Below, piece after piece: positions 1 through 9,913 of a DNA stretch of 64,000 nt. The stretch comes from Candidatus Nitrotoga sp. 1052 (GTDB lineage Bacteria; Pseudomonadota; Gammaproteobacteria; Burkholderiales; Gallionellaceae), in contig NZ_CAKMHQ010000037.1 in NCBI RefSeq assembly GCF_927312905.1, forward strand, positions 1 to 64,000. The letters are read 5' to 3'. The number at the start of each line of letters is the position of its first letter. Position 1 is the stretch's first letter. The position numbers and the translations under genes were made by a program. Below the pieces are notes generated by a model that had not been told where the DNA came from, searched no databases, and was given only the letters and a program-made list of their open reading frames with translations.

Positions 1-276
1 ACAGGATTCGACCAACCAGTTGTTTCTGTTCGATTAACGTTGGGACACTAGTGACTGGGAATATAAAGTTATTTAGTTTTGCGGACTATATCTACAATCA
101 CTTAAATGAATAATCCAGCGGCATTTGGATGGTAAGAAAATTCGTTCTTGCATTTGACTCCACCCATATTGTTTGTCGTCAAGCTGTAACAATACTTTAG
201 AGCATTTCAAATGTGGAACTAACAGTATCGTAAAGGAGATGGTGGAACAGACGAACCGCTCGATGGCATGAGAGCA

Positions 277-849
277 TCAGGGAGCGGGGGGTGGAACGCC
301 ACCAGGAGGAGGAGGCGGGGGCATGGAAGCACCGGCAGAAGGCGACGATAGAGAGCCGCTCGGCGGAGGTGGCGAAACATAATTGCTTTTCCTGACAGGC
401 TGCCGCGAATAATCCAAGCGCCCCGATACTGGGACATGATGGCCTTTCGCATACATACACTGCTGATATCCAAAGTCGTAACGCTGCTGAAGGTTGAACC
501 CCGAGCTTTCACCAGTGCCCATTCCTGCCATAGAACCAATGAGCAACCCAGAGCCAGCACCCACACCTACGCTATTATGACCACCAAACAATGCGCCCGC
601 GGTGGCACCGATTGCAGTTCCGATCACCGCGCTTCGTACACCACTATCAGTCGCCGCTGCATTCGCCGTGCCGCCGCCTATCTGAGCGCTGGCATATTGC
701 CTGCAATCGGCATCATCTAAGCGGAACTGATCAAAGTTCTTCCCCGTGCCCGGCAGTACAAGTACACCTGGGCCTGTCGGTACCGACGTACAAGCGCCGA
801 GTACCAAAACTGCCGCCAGCACGGATGAGAGCCGCAATGTAAGCGTCAT
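277..849 (-). CDS. Glycine-zipper lipoprotein, proline-rich C-terminus
   Basis: 190-aa envelope protein. A hydrophobic signal peptide ends in a lipobox (VLGAC, Cys20), so it should be lipid-anchored. Residues about 70-110 are a Gly/Ala-rich stretch with GxxxG spacing, typical of glycine-zipper outer-membrane lipoproteins, followed by a YDFGYQQCMYAKGH segment seen in such proteins. The last 35 residues are mostly proline, serine and glycine. It follows the glycine-rich gene directly, with a 4-bp stop/start overlap, so the two are very likely co-transcribed. The exact role is unknown. The family assignment is reasonably sure. I see no other gene in the 276 bases downstream of it to the window edge. 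Confidence 0.75.
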   Translation of the reverse strand: MTLTLRLSSVLAAVLVLGACTSVPTGPGVLVLPGTGKNFDQFRLDDADCRQYASAQIGGGTANAAATDSGVRSAVIGTAIGATAGALFGGHNSVGVGAGSGLLIGSMAGMGTGESSGFNLQQRYDFGYQQCMYAKGHHVPVSGRLDYSRQPVRKSNYVSPPPPSGSLSSPSAGASMPPPPPPGGVPPPAP

Positions 850-1538
850 GAGGCAGGCGAATTATCTGATGCAGGCTGGTCATCTGAACTAGGTGCGGGT
901 TGAGGTGCGACCCGCAGCCATCCTCCTGGGCATTGCTTGACATATGGATAATAGGCCTTGGCATCAACGCAGTAATACCACCAAGACCCCTGAGCATCTT
1001 GCGAAGAATCATTCGGTGCTTCCTGTGTTTCGACCTGTGGTTCGTCGCTTCGCTCTATGTAAGTCACCGGCGCGGGTTGCACCAGCGGGTAAGGGTAATA
1101 AACGGGCGCAGGAGGATAATAAGCAGGCGGATAAAAATAGGGCGCTCCATAGTACCGGGTCCCGTAGTATGAGTACGGATAATATCCATAGCGAAAACCA
1201 ATCGGTGCACCCAAGTAGATGCCCACACTCGTACCTCGATTCCAGCCGCCGCCATGCCGGCTACCGCCTGCGTGCCCTCTACCGCTAAACCCAGGACCCG
1301 CGCGACCTCCGCCTGCGTATCCACCACCGCTAAACCCAGGACCCGCGCGACCTCCGCCTACCTGCCCACCACCGCTCCACCCAGTGCCCCCCGCGCGACC
1401 TCCGCCCGCCTGCCCTCCTCCGCCTACCTGCCCACCACCGCTCCACCCGCCTGCCGCAAACGTCGCCTCGCTCATCAATGCTCCAACCAACAGCATTGTG
1501 ATTAAAGTTAAAGACAGGCTGATTTTTGATGTCTTCAT
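846..1538 (-). CDS. Secreted glycine-rich repeat protein
   Basis: 230 aa from the chosen start, where a purine-rich GGGG stretch precedes ATG and the protein opens with a clear Sec signal peptide (MKTSKISLSLTLITMLLVGA, cleavage near TFA-A). A GTG/ATG start further upstream (1631) would put 31 extra residues before the signal peptide and is less likely. Residues about 30-105 are imperfect repeats of the type GGGQVGGGRAGPGFSGGG. A tyrosine/proline-rich segment follows (YGYYPYSYYGTRYYG), then a WWYYCVDAKAYYPYVKQCPGGW motif region common in secreted proteobacterial proteins of unknown function. Probably exported together with the lipoprotein encoded just downstream. No enzymatic motif seen. Confidence 0.7.
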   Translation of the reverse strand: MKTSKISLSLTLITMLLVGALMSEATFAAGGWSGGGQVGGGGQAGGGRAGGTGWSGGGQVGGGRAGPGFSGGGYAGGGRAGPGFSGRGHAGGSRHGGGWNRGTSVGIYLGAPIGFRYGYYPYSYYGTRYYGAPYFYPPAYYPPAPVYYPYPLVQPAPVTYIERSDEPQVETQEAPNDSSQDAQGSWWYYCVDAKAYYPYVKQCPGGWLRVAPQPAPSSDDQPASDNSPAS

Positions 1539-1832
1539 TATCCCCATACCCCTATTATTCAGACTACGTAACAATCTAATTTGCAGAATTGCTATCTCAA
1601 TACGCTTAAGAAGCAATTCCACTCTGGTCATAAAAAAATTTGACTAGCAATTGGAGACAAAAATCATTGTCCAGTTCCATGCCACTTCGCAATATCTCTA
1701 AAAGTTTTGAATATATTAGTAAAAACGCATATCTTCAAATGACCGTTGACAAGTGCGCAGATTTAATATTGCAAACCATTCTCAAAACAAGCCTAAGCCT
1801 CGCCCAACATGAAATGAGTCTTGAAGGGGCTA

Positions 1833-2891
1833 CTACATGTCAAACCGTCTCATGACGCCTATTCTCAACAGGTCTCGATCGTTTTCAGACGTAAAGGTGG
1901 CGACTCGATTAAAGTTGACAAACCCCTTCCATTTTTTTCCAACGAATCGTTCGACTTGAAGCGAAATTAGGCCATGCAATTGAAGATCGCCCGATCCTCG
2001 TTTATTAGTCGCTACATAAGGCCCAACACCAGCGCTGACAGCCCAATTCTCATCCAGGGGTTGTACAAACCATCCTTGGGCAGCCACGCCGTGTCGATGC
2101 ACCCGAACTTCGTCGTCACCTTCCATAATTCCTGAAATCGAAGCCCCCCATTGGTTACCGAAGTATTTTTTTGCTTCGGCCGAAAACCCTGGGGCTCCCT
2201 TTGATTCTCCATGATTGGTTTGGGCAATACCTGCGGTCACTCCAAGCCAAATCGGATTCACATAAGACTCTGACTGGATGCGTGCGGGAACATTGTCAAA
2301 ATACTTCCCGACTCCAACAAGCAAGGCAATCGAGGAGTGTGTTTCTGGCATGGAGACATGGTTTAGTGCAAATCGCATATGCAACCCTGGAGAATATCTT
2401 TCAATATCAACCAAGGCCGCAATTGAAAGCAGAGCTCCCAATTTTGCATCGTTGATTTCAACTCCCTTGATGGTGGTTGTATTCATACTAAAGTAAGGAC
2501 CGAGCCCAAATTCTAAATTTAGCTTTTGGTTCAAAGGCTTTCTGTAAACAATCTGACCAGCAAAGCCATCTCGGTGATTATTGTCAGGGTGTCCTTCATT
2601 GAAATGAATAAAGTCGACGCGAAATTTTTCATCAAGGAAAGCGGGGACACTTATTTCTTTGCCGAACCTGAATTCAAAGGTCCTCCCTTCCATGGATCTG
2701 TCGCCAACTACGCCTTCGCCATACGCGAATCCATTTCCTAAAATTGCCGACGCATAAGCATTATTATTTTCAATAAGATTCGAGTAGGATGCATCTTTCG
2801 GGAAATACAATTTTTCCTCTCTATTTTCATGGCCTTGACCGCAAGCCATGAAGGGAAAAATCAGCAAAATAAATAGGGGAACATATCGCAT
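1833..2891 (-). CDS. Outer-membrane beta-barrel protein, PagL-like fold possible
   Basis: 352 aa with a signal peptide of lipoprotein-like form (LLIFPFMACGQ, Cys17). The body consists of alternating amphipathic strands with aromatic ends (FRVDFIHFNEGH, LNLEFGLGPYFSMN, HMRFALNHVSM), as in outer-membrane barrels. The N-terminal half resembles the lipid A deacylase-like barrel family, but the His-Ser-Asn triplet expected of PagL is not present (NHVSM instead), so catalytic activity should not be assumed. The second half repeats the pattern (GVTAGIAQTNHG, AVSAGVGPYVATN), suggesting a long or two-part barrel. Monocistronic by position. Function unknown. Confidence 0.55.
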   Translation of the reverse strand: MRYVPLFILLIFPFMACGQGHENREEKLYFPKDASYSNLIENNNAYASAILGNGFAYGEGVVGDRSMEGRTFEFRFGKEISVPAFLDEKFRVDFIHFNEGHPDNNHRDGFAGQIVYRKPLNQKLNLEFGLGPYFSMNTTTIKGVEINDAKLGALLSIAALVDIERYSPGLHMRFALNHVSMPETHSSIALLVGVGKYFDNVPARIQSESYVNPIWLGVTAGIAQTNHGESKGAPGFSAEAKKYFGNQWGASISGIMEGDDEVRVHRHGVAAQGWFVQPLDENWAVSAGVGPYVATNKRGSGDLQLHGLISLQVERFVGKKWKGFVNFNRVATFTSENDRDLLRIGVMRRFDM

Positions 2892-3357
2892 TTTTTAAGT
2901 GGCCAAATTCTGATTTCAGGGAATATTATTTGCACGTACATTCGTACTTAACAAACAATAATTGTATTTTTTAGTGAATCATGGCTAATTTGTAAATGTA
3001 CCATGTCTTTTTGCACCTCACCACTTTTACTAAGATTTTAACTATTAACGAAATTAACAGAGATTTCTGTTGTTGCAGTTATATAAATGTCTTTGTGTAC
3101 GCTAGCGTACTGACTGCATCTAATTATGCGACTAAGGTTTAAACGAATAAGGTGACCTTGGTTTTGATTCGCTGCATTGCAACCCGGACACTCGTTTTCT
3201 GCACGCGATTAGATATGTGTCAAGTCTCGATCAAAGGTTCACAAACTGCGAGGAGTCAGAATGCATTCCCAATCAGTAAAATGCCTACGCTAATTTTAGA
3301 TGCCATTCACCGAGTCCATTATTCATAAATCTACACAGAGAATCAGGAGATAACATC
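2892..3357. other. Intergenic region, divergent promoters, no gene seen
   Basis: 466 AT-rich bases between the divergent barrel and cytochrome genes. Neither strand holds a convincing coding region. A perfect 14-bp palindrome (GTACGCTAGCGTAC) lies at 3097-3110 and could be an operator or a chance restriction-like palindrome. A Shine-Dalgarno AGGAG sits just before the cytochrome ATG. Confidence 0.5.
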
Positions 3358-4764
3358 ATGAGGTATATAACTTTGAGTTACTTTGGGCAGTTTTTGGGAA
3401 TACTTGTTACGACACTCTCGATCTTCGGTGTTAGCTACGCTGCCGAACCGGCAAAAACGAGCTCGAGCTATGCTCCCGTTGTGATTAAAGAGAGCTTTCC
3501 TGACCTGCTGGCTCGGATGAAAGCTGAGAAGCCTGAGGTGATGAATCGGCAGATGGATTTGCTGAATAAGCGCTACGACCTGAGCGACCGCTCCCCTAAC
3601 CGCATCACAATGTCCCGTGGTAAGTTAGTTCAGGAAGGAGTACGGGTCAAGCTGCCGAAGGGGATGCGCTGGGAGAGCCTCGCGGCAATGAGTCCCGAAG
3701 AAATTCGTGAAAAAGATCTATTTCCGGCGGGTTTTTTCCCGCTTCCTCATCCAAATCACCCAGAAGGTGGCATGGTGTTTCCCAAGCCTCTAATCGACGA
3801 AATCAAGAAGCAAGAGGGACGCGATCTCACACGTTTCGATTTAGATTTTGATCTGCCGGATCGTTTTTTACCCGAGTTCCCTGCACCCATATACTTGACT
3901 ACACGGCCGGACCTCGGTGATGTCTCGCAGGGCAAGCTAGTCACCATGGACAATTATTACGAATTGTTCAACGGAATATTAAATCCCAAGCAAATTGAAG
4001 GTTTAAGGTTGTTGCTGACTGCCTTTCCACAGCAACAGTTTAACCAGACGGAAGACCGGCGCTCCGTGCGTCCGAGCCGTGGGGTTGCCTGCTTCGATTG
4101 CCATGCCAACGGGCATACCATTGCTCCGACCCACTTGGCGGGGGACGTCCGTCCTCAGGAATTCCGCCATCGTATTGATACACCATCCTTGCGTGGCGTG
4201 AACATCCAGCGGTTATTTGGCTCGCAGCGGGCACTCAAATCTGTGGAAGACTTCACCGAGTTCGAGCAGCGCGCGGCTTATTTCGACGGTGATCCGGTAA
4301 CCGCGACAAAAAAAGGCGTTAACATTCTCGAACGTGGCAGTCAGGTCCATTTTATGGCGGAATTTCAGGAGCTTCTGGATTTCCCGCCTGCTCCGAAGCT
4401 GGGAGTTAACGGCAAACTGAATCCAAATAAAGCCACTGAGTCTGAAATCCGAGGACAGGCACTATTCTTCGGCAAAGCTAATTGTGCCAGTTGCCATTCA
4501 GGGTCCTACTATACTGACAATCTCATGCATAACTTGAAAGTAGAACGTTTCTACAAGCCACGCATGATAAACGGACGCATGGCCAGTGCCGATGGCCCAA
4601 TTAAAACCTTTCCGTTGCGCGGCATTAAAGACTCACCGCCATATTTACATGATGGAAGGCTGCTCACATTGGAAGATACTGTAGAGTTTTTCAATCTGGT
4701 GCTGGAGACCAATTTATCGGCTTCCGAAAAATCAGATTTGGTCGCATTTCTGCGGGCGCTTTAA
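3358..4764 (+). CDS. Periplasmic di-haem cytochrome c peroxidase-like (MauG/CCP superfamily) protein
   Basis: 468 aa with an N-terminal signal peptide (cleavage near SYA-AEP) and two c-type haem motifs, CFDCH (245-249) and CASCH (376-380). The C-terminal half has the layout of the di-haem cytochrome c peroxidase/MauG family: GQALFFGKANCASCH, then PLRGIKDSPPYLHDGR and TLEDTVEFFN, which in this family carry distal or axial residues. The roughly 200-residue N-terminal extension before the first haem is longer than in classical bacterial peroxidases. It probably transfers electrons in the periplasm or oxidises a substrate with peroxide; the substrate cannot be told. AGGAG precedes ATG. No partner gene is adjacent, since cbpA starts 169 bp downstream. 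Confidence 0.75.
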   Translation: MRYITLSYFGQFLGILVTTLSIFGVSYAAEPAKTSSSYAPVVIKESFPDLLARMKAEKPEVMNRQMDLLNKRYDLSDRSPNRITMSRGKLVQEGVRVKLPKGMRWESLAAMSPEEIREKDLFPAGFFPLPHPNHPEGGMVFPKPLIDEIKKQEGRDLTRFDLDFDLPDRFLPEFPAPIYLTTRPDLGDVSQGKLVTMDNYYELFNGILNPKQIEGLRLLLTAFPQQQFNQTEDRRSVRPSRGVACFDCHANGHTIAPTHLAGDVRPQEFRHRIDTPSLRGVNIQRLFGSQRALKSVEDFTEFEQRAAYFDGDPVTATKKGVNILERGSQVHFMAEFQELLDFPPAPKLGVNGKLNPNKATESEIRGQALFFGKANCASCHSGSYYTDNLMHNLKVERFYKPRMINGRMASADGPIKTFPLRGIKDSPPYLHDGRLLTLEDTVEFFNLVLETNLSASEKSDLVAFLRAL

Positions 4765-4933
4765 GAATAGGTGATTAAGACACAACAGAATGCCGCTCGC
4801 TTAACTTGATTGATGTGCTGCTTTGACATGTGTGACGTCAAGTGAGCAGTAGTTCAAAAGGTGCGTGAGTGCGGTTGACTTGGTGCCAGACACTGTCAAC
4901 CTTACCCAAGCACCTTCCTTTTGGATAATATTT

Positions 4934-5887
4934 ATGAAATATAAAGACTATTACAGCATTCTTGGCCTCGAACGAACTGCCACTACAGAGAACATTAAGA
5001 AGGCTTACCGCAAACTCGCGCGCAAGTACCATCCAGACGTTTCCAAGGAAACTAATGCTGAGGAAAAATTCAAAGAAGTTTCCGAGGCTTATGAGACACT
5101 CAAGAACTCGGAAAAGCGTGCCGCTTACGATCAGCTGGGTAGTCATCAATCGGGGCAGGACTTTCGGCCGCCCCCGGATTGGGGGAAACAGTATGGTGGC
5201 ACGCCCTTCTCATTTGACGATATCAATTTATCTGATCTCATTGCAGGGCTCACAGGGGGCAGACACAATACAAAACAGCGAGGCAGCAATATTCCGGTGC
5301 CAGGGCAGGATTATGAGGTTACGGCCCACATTACCTTAGAAGATGTCTATCAGGGCACGATAGTGAACCTGAATATTAACGTTCCCGAGTACGATGAAAA
5401 TGGCCATCTGCATCGCGTGTCGCGAGCATTCAAAACACGGATTCCCAAAGGTGTTGGGGATGGGCAAAGGCTTCGTCTGCCGGACAAGGGCGGTAAAGGT
5501 TTCAACGGCGGGCGCAATGGAGATTTGTATCTCAATATCGCGCTGCACACGCATTCGCTATTCCGCGCCAGTGGTCATGATCTTTACCTGGATTTGCCAG
5601 TGACACCGTGGGAAGCAGTACTTGGCGCCGCCGTGGAAGTTCCGACACTGGGCGGACCAGTCCGCCTCAAAGTGCCGCCGGGTACCCATGCCGGTCAAAA
5701 ACTGCGACTCCCCAAGCGGGGATTGCCCAAGCCTCACGATGGCGAAGGCGATCTTTTCGCGATCGTACAGATCGTAGTGCCTACCGTGCTAAGCGAGCGA
5801 GAACGGGCGATTTTCAAGGAGATGGCGGATATCTCAACGTTCAATCCGCGCGGACATTTTGAGCAGGAGACAAGCCATGAAAATTGA
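4934..5887 (+). CDS. cbpA: Curved DNA-binding protein CbpA, DnaJ-class co-chaperone
   Basis: 317 aa. The ATG at 4934 is chosen because the J domain starts immediately ([15 protein letters not shown]); upstream in-frame codons would add a non-homologous tail. The J domain covers residues 1-68 with the HPD motif (KYHPDVSKE). A short Gly/Phe linker follows, then the two beta-sandwich DnaJ C-terminal domains (from about 120), without the CxxCxGxG zinc fingers of DnaJ, which marks the CbpA type. In E. coli CbpA stimulates DnaK ATPase and binds curved DNA. The modulator gene cbpM overlaps the end by 11 bp, confirming the assignment. Confidence 0.93.
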   Translation: MKYKDYYSILGLERTATTENIKKAYRKLARKYHPDVSKETNAEEKFKEVSEAYETLKNSEKRAAYDQLGSHQSGQDFRPPPDWGKQYGGTPFSFDDINLSDLIAGLTGGRHNTKQRGSNIPVPGQDYEVTAHITLEDVYQGTIVNLNINVPEYDENGHLHRVSRAFKTRIPKGVGDGQRLRLPDKGGKGFNGGRNGDLYLNIALHTHSLFRASGHDLYLDLPVTPWEAVLGAAVEVPTLGGPVRLKVPPGTHAGQKLRLPKRGLPKPHDGEGDLFAIVQIVVPTVLSERERAIFKEMADISTFNPRGHFEQETSHEN

Positions 5888-6203
5888 ACTCACCGAAGTG
5901 CTCTGGATGGATCAATACCAAGAGTTGTCGCTAACAGATCTCGCCAGGCTGTCGGGTTTGTCAGAAGCGGAGCTTAGCGAACTAGTAGACTGCGGTGCCA
6001 TTGTGCCGACCAATACGGATTCGGCAGAATGGATTTTTGATGTAGGCTGTCTTGCTGTGGCCAAAACCGCATGCCGCTTACGCAATGATTTCGAGCTTGA
6101 TACGCAGGGACTGGCTGTGGCTCTGACTCTCCTCGCTCGGATTCACAATCTCGAAGCGCAGTTACACGATCTTCGCGCGCAGCTGCCAGGGCGGATTTTT
6201 TAG
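5877..6203 (+). CDS. cbpM: CbpM, chaperone modulator of CbpA
   Basis: 108 aa, starting inside the last codons of cbpA, so translation is probably coupled. The N-terminal half is a MerR-like helical region ([24 protein letters not shown]) and the end is a coiled-coil-like helix ([19 protein letters not shown]). In E. coli CbpM binds the J domain of CbpA and inhibits both its co-chaperone and DNA-binding activity. Length and gene order match the family. Confidence 0.88.
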   Translation: MKIELTEVLWMDQYQELSLTDLARLSGLSEAELSELVDCGAIVPTNTDSAEWIFDVGCLAVAKTACRLRNDFELDTQGLAVALTLLARIHNLEAQLHDLRAQLPGRIF

Positions 6204-6427
6204 CATATTTGAAGCCTGTGAAAATGACACAGCAATCTTCCGTCAGCCAAGCTCAGGAAAGATTGCTGACAATCAATGACGGCTCGTTTATATAGAATTT
6301 GCGCATGAATGCAGCTCAAGGTCGCGTGATCTTGAAACACTTGGGTTGCGGAGCGAACATGGCCATTTTTTACCCCGGCAAAAGCATAACTCGATGTTCA
6401 ATCATCTTATTAACTCTGAATCCGGTG

Positions 6428-6452
6428 AACGGGCTTTTCCGGAAAGCCCGTT
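6428..6452 (-). terminator. Hairpin downstream of glnA
   Basis: Perfect 10-bp inverted repeat (AACGGGCTTT / AAAGCCCGTT) around a 5-nt loop, starting 15 bp past the glnA stop. It has no downstream T-run on the minus strand, so it may be a Rho-dependent 3' end or mRNA-stabilising hairpin rather than a strong intrinsic terminator. Confidence 0.6.
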
Positions 6453-6466
6453 GCAAATATAAACCG

Positions 6467-7888
6467 TTATAGACTGTAGTACATGTCGAATTCAACCGGA
6501 TGCGTTGTCATGCGATAACGGGTCACTTCTTCCATTTTCAACTCAATGTAAGCATCAATGAAGTCATTAGAGAATACACCACCGCGGGTCAGAAACTCTC
6601 GATCTTTATCCAGCGCTTCCAGAGCTTGTTCAAGGCTGGAACACACGGTTGGGATTTTTGCATCCTCTTCTGGTGGCAAGTCATACAAATTTTTGTCCGC
6701 AGGATCGCCTGGGTGAACTTTATTTTGTATGCCATCCAAGCCAGCCATCATCATGGCGGTGAAAGCCAGATAAGAATTGGCGGTTGGGTCCGGGAAACGC
6801 ACTTCAATACGGCGTGCCTTATCACTCTGCACGAAGGGGATGCGGATCGAGGCAGAGCGGTTTCGCGCCGAGTAAGCCAGCTTTACAGGGGCTTCGAACC
6901 CGGGAACCAAACGCTTGTAGGAGTTAGTGCCGGGGTTGGTGATGGCATTAAGCGCACGGGCATGCTTGATAATACCGCCAATATAATACAGGGCTAATTC
7001 GGACAGTCCGGCATACCCATTGCCTGCAAACAGATTTTTGCCGTCCTTCCAGATGGATTGATGGACATGCATGCCTGAGCCGTTATCACCGACAATCGGC
7101 TTGGGCATGAAGGTCGCAGTCTTGCCATATTGATGTGCGACGTTGTGCACCACATATTTAAGCTTCTGGGTTTGATCGGCACGATTCACCAAGCTGTCAA
7201 AGCGGGTGCCAATTTCACATTGGCCGGCGGTCGCCACTTCGTGGTGATGCACTTCGACAGGAACGCCGATTTCTTCCAATATTAAGCACATTGCAGAGCG
7301 CATGTCTTGTAGCGAATCGACAGGGGGTACAGGAAAGTAACCGCCCTTAACAGTGGGCCGATGGCCAGTATTGCCACTATCAAATTTTTCTGCTGAGGAC
7401 CAGGCTGCTTCTTCGGAATTAACCTTGCAGAAGCAGCCAGACATATCTACTTGCCAGTTTACTGAATCAAAAATGAAAAACTCAGGTTCAGGGCCAAAGT
7501 AGCAGATATCGCCTAATCCGGTGGATTTCAAATAGGCTTCAGCACGCTTGGCGATAGAGCGTGGATCGCGGTCATAACCTTTGCCGTCGGATGGCTCCAC
7601 AACGTCACAGGTCATCACCAATGTGGTTTCGTCCATAAAAGGATCGAGAAAAGCGGATGCAGGATCGGCTATCAGCAGCATGTCGGATGCTTGTATGCCT
7701 TTCCATCCAGCGATGGAAGAACCGTCAAAGGCGTGGCCGGATTCGAACCAGTCGTCACTATCTGACACCACATGTGCCGGAATCGAAACGTGCTGTTCTT
7801 TGCCACGGGTATCAGTGAAGCGTAGGTCAACGAATTTAACTTCGTTGTCTTTAAGTAACTTAAGAACATCAGCAACCGACTTCGACAT
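6467..7888 (-). CDS. glnA: Glutamine synthetase type I
   Basis: 473 aa. The start at 7888 ([12 protein letters not shown]) is preceded by GGAGAG; a further ATG five codons upstream is less well placed. It makes glutamine from glutamate, ammonia and ATP in the cytosol. The usual GSI motifs are present: the beta-grasp domain ([16 protein letters not shown]), the ATP-binding region [16 protein letters not shown], and NRSASIRIP. The NLYDLPPEE segment near residue 397 contains the adenylylated tyrosine of the GSI-beta subtype, so GlnE-type control is expected. Transcription is probably from the sigma-54 promoter and NtrC-type site found upstream. Confidence 0.97.
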   Translation of the reverse strand: MSKSVADVLKLLKDNEVKFVDLRFTDTRGKEQHVSIPAHVVSDSDDWFESGHAFDGSSIAGWKGIQASDMLLIADPASAFLDPFMDETTLVMTCDVVEPSDGKGYDRDPRSIAKRAEAYLKSTGLGDICYFGPEPEFFIFDSVNWQVDMSGCFCKVNSEEAAWSSAEKFDSGNTGHRPTVKGGYFPVPPVDSLQDMRSAMCLILEEIGVPVEVHHHEVATAGQCEIGTRFDSLVNRADQTQKLKYVVHNVAHQYGKTATFMPKPIVGDNGSGMHVHQSIWKDGKNLFAGNGYAGLSELALYYIGGIIKHARALNAITNPGTNSYKRLVPGFEAPVKLAYSARNRSASIRIPFVQSDKARRIEVRFPDPTANSYLAFTAMMMAGLDGIQNKVHPGDPADKNLYDLPPEEDAKIPTVCSSLEQALEALDKDREFLTRGGVFSNDFIDAYIELKMEEVTRYRMTTHPVEFDMYYSL

Positions 7889-7965
7889 AATAATTCTCTC
7901 CATAAACGTTAACGACTAAACTAAAAAATAAACTGGGAATTAAACAAACTTAAACTTGGGAATCA

Positions 7966-7981
7966 AGCACGAAGTGTTCCA
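7966..7981 (-). promoter_or_regulatory. Candidate sigma-54 (RpoN) promoter of glnA
   Basis: Read on the minus strand: TGGAACACTTCGTGCT, matching the -24/-12 consensus TGGCACGNNNNTTGCW with GG and GC exactly 10 bp apart. The predicted start would be near 7955, leaving a leader of about 67 nt before the ATG. Confidence 0.6.
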
Positions 7982-8076
7982 CCCCATATTCCACCTCTAA
8001 AATGAGCATTTTGCCATATCCATAAGGATAAATGGATTTAAATATGCGCTCTTTTTCGGGGCGCATGTTATATGCC

Positions 8077-8093
8077 TGCACCATTTCTGTGCA
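8077..8093. promoter_or_regulatory. NtrC-type enhancer dyad
   Basis: 17-bp dyad TGCACCATTTCTGTGCA, close to the NtrC consensus TGCACCAWWWTGGTGCA. Its centre lies about 130 bp upstream of the predicted sigma-54 start, like the enterobacterial glnA enhancer. A second imperfect dyad (TGCGC...GCGCA, 8045-8065) lies 30 bp closer to the promoter, about three helical turns. The rest of the 404 bases between glnA and the rhodanese gene shows nothing recognisable. Confidence 0.6.
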
Positions 8094-8292
8094 TGACCAT
8101 TGTTGTAGGTGCAAGAAACTGAGGTAAGCATATCATCGTAATAATCTCGCTGAACTTGCATTATAGAGTCTCGATCTTGGGTGTTTGTAGGGTACGAGCG
8201 GATAGGATTTTTTGCTGCATTGGGATAGTATGCAATCGTCCTCCGCGAGCAGTGCTTGCGGGTTATATATTGAACAATAGCGGAAAAATATC

Positions 8293-8745
8293 ATGGGGAA
8301 AATCACAGAAATTTTGAACGCCGCGCAAAAACGCGCCAAAGAAATGAATTTACCCTATGAGGGTGCCCTCCTGCCGAATGAGGCTTACGAAATACTGCAA
8401 GCTGCGCCCGGCGCCAAGCTGGTTGATGTGCGCACACATGCCGAGCTGGACTGGGTGGGGCATATCCCCGATGCAGTGGAAATTGAATGGGCTGCATATC
8501 CCGGCATGAAACTCAATCCGCATTTCATAGCAGAGCTTGAGCAGCAGGTGGACAAGGAGGCATTGGTATTATTCATATGCCGCAGCGGTGCCCGATCTCA
8601 TAATGCCGCCATAGCTGCGACTGAAGCCGGCTATGCCGAATCCTACAACGTGCTGGAAGGCTTTGAAGGTGACAAAGACGCCAGCAAGCACCGCAATGTG
8701 CTCGGTGGCTGGCGCGCACGTGAATTACCGTGGGAACAGAGCTAA
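8293..8745 (+). CDS. Rhodanese-like sulfurtransferase domain protein
   Basis: 150 aa, single rhodanese domain, cytosolic. VDVRTHAELDWVGHIPDA is the typical N-terminal motif and ALVFICRSGARSHNAA holds the active-site cysteine in the six-residue loop CRSGAR, which in the family carries a persulfide. Roughly 30 N-terminal residues precede the domain. It probably moves sulfane sulfur; the acceptor is unknown. The convergent uppP gene ends 38 bp away. Confidence 0.88.
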   Translation: MGKITEILNAAQKRAKEMNLPYEGALLPNEAYEILQAAPGAKLVDVRTHAELDWVGHIPDAVEIEWAAYPGMKLNPHFIAELEQQVDKEALVLFICRSGARSHNAAIAATEAGYAESYNVLEGFEGDKDASKHRNVLGGWRARELPWEQS

Positions 8746-8783
8746 GCCATAAAGGGCTATCGGTAGCTAATTGCTTTGAAAAT

Positions 8784-9602
8784 TTACCATTCAACAACAC
8801 CGCTGTATGCGGTAACTAGCACTATCAGGCCGAATACAATGCGATACCAAGCAAACCCCACAAAAGTATGATTAGAAATAAATTTAAGTAAGGCCGCTAC
8901 TGCCAGATAGGCGCTGATGAACGCGGCAATAAAGCCTACTGCGAATACTGGCAGATCTGTGACTGACAGCAGATGCCAGTTCTTGTAAAGGTCGAGGACG
9001 GTTGCCCCGAACATGGTAGGAATAGCAAGAAAGAAAGAAAACTCGGTCGCAACCCGTCTATCAAGTCCAAAAATCATCCCGCCCATGATGGTTGCGCCGG
9101 AGCGGGAAACGCCAGGAAACATGGCTACCGACTGGGCAAATCCCACCTTGATTGCATCCTGCCAGCGCATATCTTCAATACTTTTGATGTGTGGGTGAAA
9201 CGCTCGTTTTTCCACCCACAGAATCACCAACCCTCCCCCTATTAGCGCCATCGCCACCGTGTAAGGATTAAACAGATAGGTCTTGATCCAGTGGTGGAAT
9301 ATTAGCCCAAGCACGACTGCTGGCAGAAATGCCACCAACACGTTACTAGCAAAGCGCCAGGCAACAGGTTCGCGCACCACTAAACCACGCGTTACTGCCA
9401 ATAGCTTGGCTCGGAATTCCCATACCACTGCCAAAATCGCACCCAGCTGAATTACGATCATGAATACTTTGCCCCTCTCATCATTAAAGTTGAGTAAGTC
9501 GCCAGCAATGATCAGGTGACCAGTACTTGAAATGGGCAGGAATTCGGTCAGGCCTTCAATAATGCCGAGAATGAAGGCCAGGATAAGCGGGGTGACATCC
9601 AT
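8784..9602 (-). CDS. uppP: Undecaprenyl-diphosphatase UppP (BacA)
   Basis: 272-aa integral membrane enzyme that removes one phosphate from undecaprenyl pyrophosphate, recycling the lipid carrier for peptidoglycan and polysaccharide synthesis. Both signature motifs are present: [16 protein letters not shown] near the N-terminus and [13 protein letters not shown] in the middle, containing the conserved Glu, Ser and Arg. Several hydrophobic segments follow and the length is normal. It can confer bacitracin tolerance in other bacteria. The preceding small gene (9620-9841) is read in the same direction with a 17-bp gap, so the two may be co-transcribed. Confidence 0.96.
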   Translation of the reverse strand: MDVTPLILAFILGIIEGLTEFLPISSTGHLIIAGDLLNFNDERGKVFMIVIQLGAILAVVWEFRAKLLAVTRGLVVREPVAWRFASNVLVAFLPAVVLGLIFHHWIKTYLFNPYTVAMALIGGGLVILWVEKRAFHPHIKSIEDMRWQDAIKVGFAQSVAMFPGVSRSGATIMGGMIFGLDRRVATEFSFFLAIPTMFGATVLDLYKNWHLLSVTDLPVFAVGFIAAFISAYLAVAALLKFISNHTFVGFAWYRIVFGLIVLVTAYSGVVEW

Positions 9603-9619
9603 AATAATTTAGGTGCGTA

Positions 9620-9841
9620 TCATGTAGGTGCTGGCCACTCTGGCATGGTTTCCAATTCAGGATGGGTTAGTTTTAGCACCGCCATAGAGCCTCCTGGCAT
9701 ACTTGAGCCAGCAGGTACCAAAGCGCAAAACTCGACATTCAGTGTCCACGAGCCCCCGTCTTTAGCTATTACCTGCGCCTTCAGCACGCGTTCATCTGGC
9801 ACGCCTTCAAGAGCCTGTCTTAGTTCACCGATTGTTTTCAT
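9620..9841 (-). CDS. Small hypothetical protein, 73 aa
   Basis: Begins with ATG behind a good GAGG Shine-Dalgarno sequence. The opening MKTIGELRQALEGVPDERVL is helical. The middle (GSWTLNVEFCALVPAGSSMPGGSMAVLKLTHPELE) looks like beta strands. No family recognised and no membrane segment. It lies 17 bp upstream of uppP on the same strand, which suggests co-transcription but not a shared function. Confidence 0.55.
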   Translation of the reverse strand: MKTIGELRQALEGVPDERVLKAQVIAKDGGSWTLNVEFCALVPAGSSMPGGSMAVLKLTHPELETMPEWPAPT

Positions 9842-9913
9842 AATTTTCCTCTTTATTGTAATAATTTAATTTAACGGTGAAAGAACGTACTACTGCACCC
9901 TTCTTTGTTGACG

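Noticed and set aside
1219-1647. Proline-rich plus-strand frame of 142 codons
   Set aside because: It is the antisense of the glycine-rich repeat gene, whose GGN codons read as proline on the other strand; no ribosome site.
1833-2891. Calling the barrel a lipid A deacylase (PagL)
   Set aside because: The expected catalytic His-Ser-Asn triplet is not visible, so only a fold-level statement is justified.
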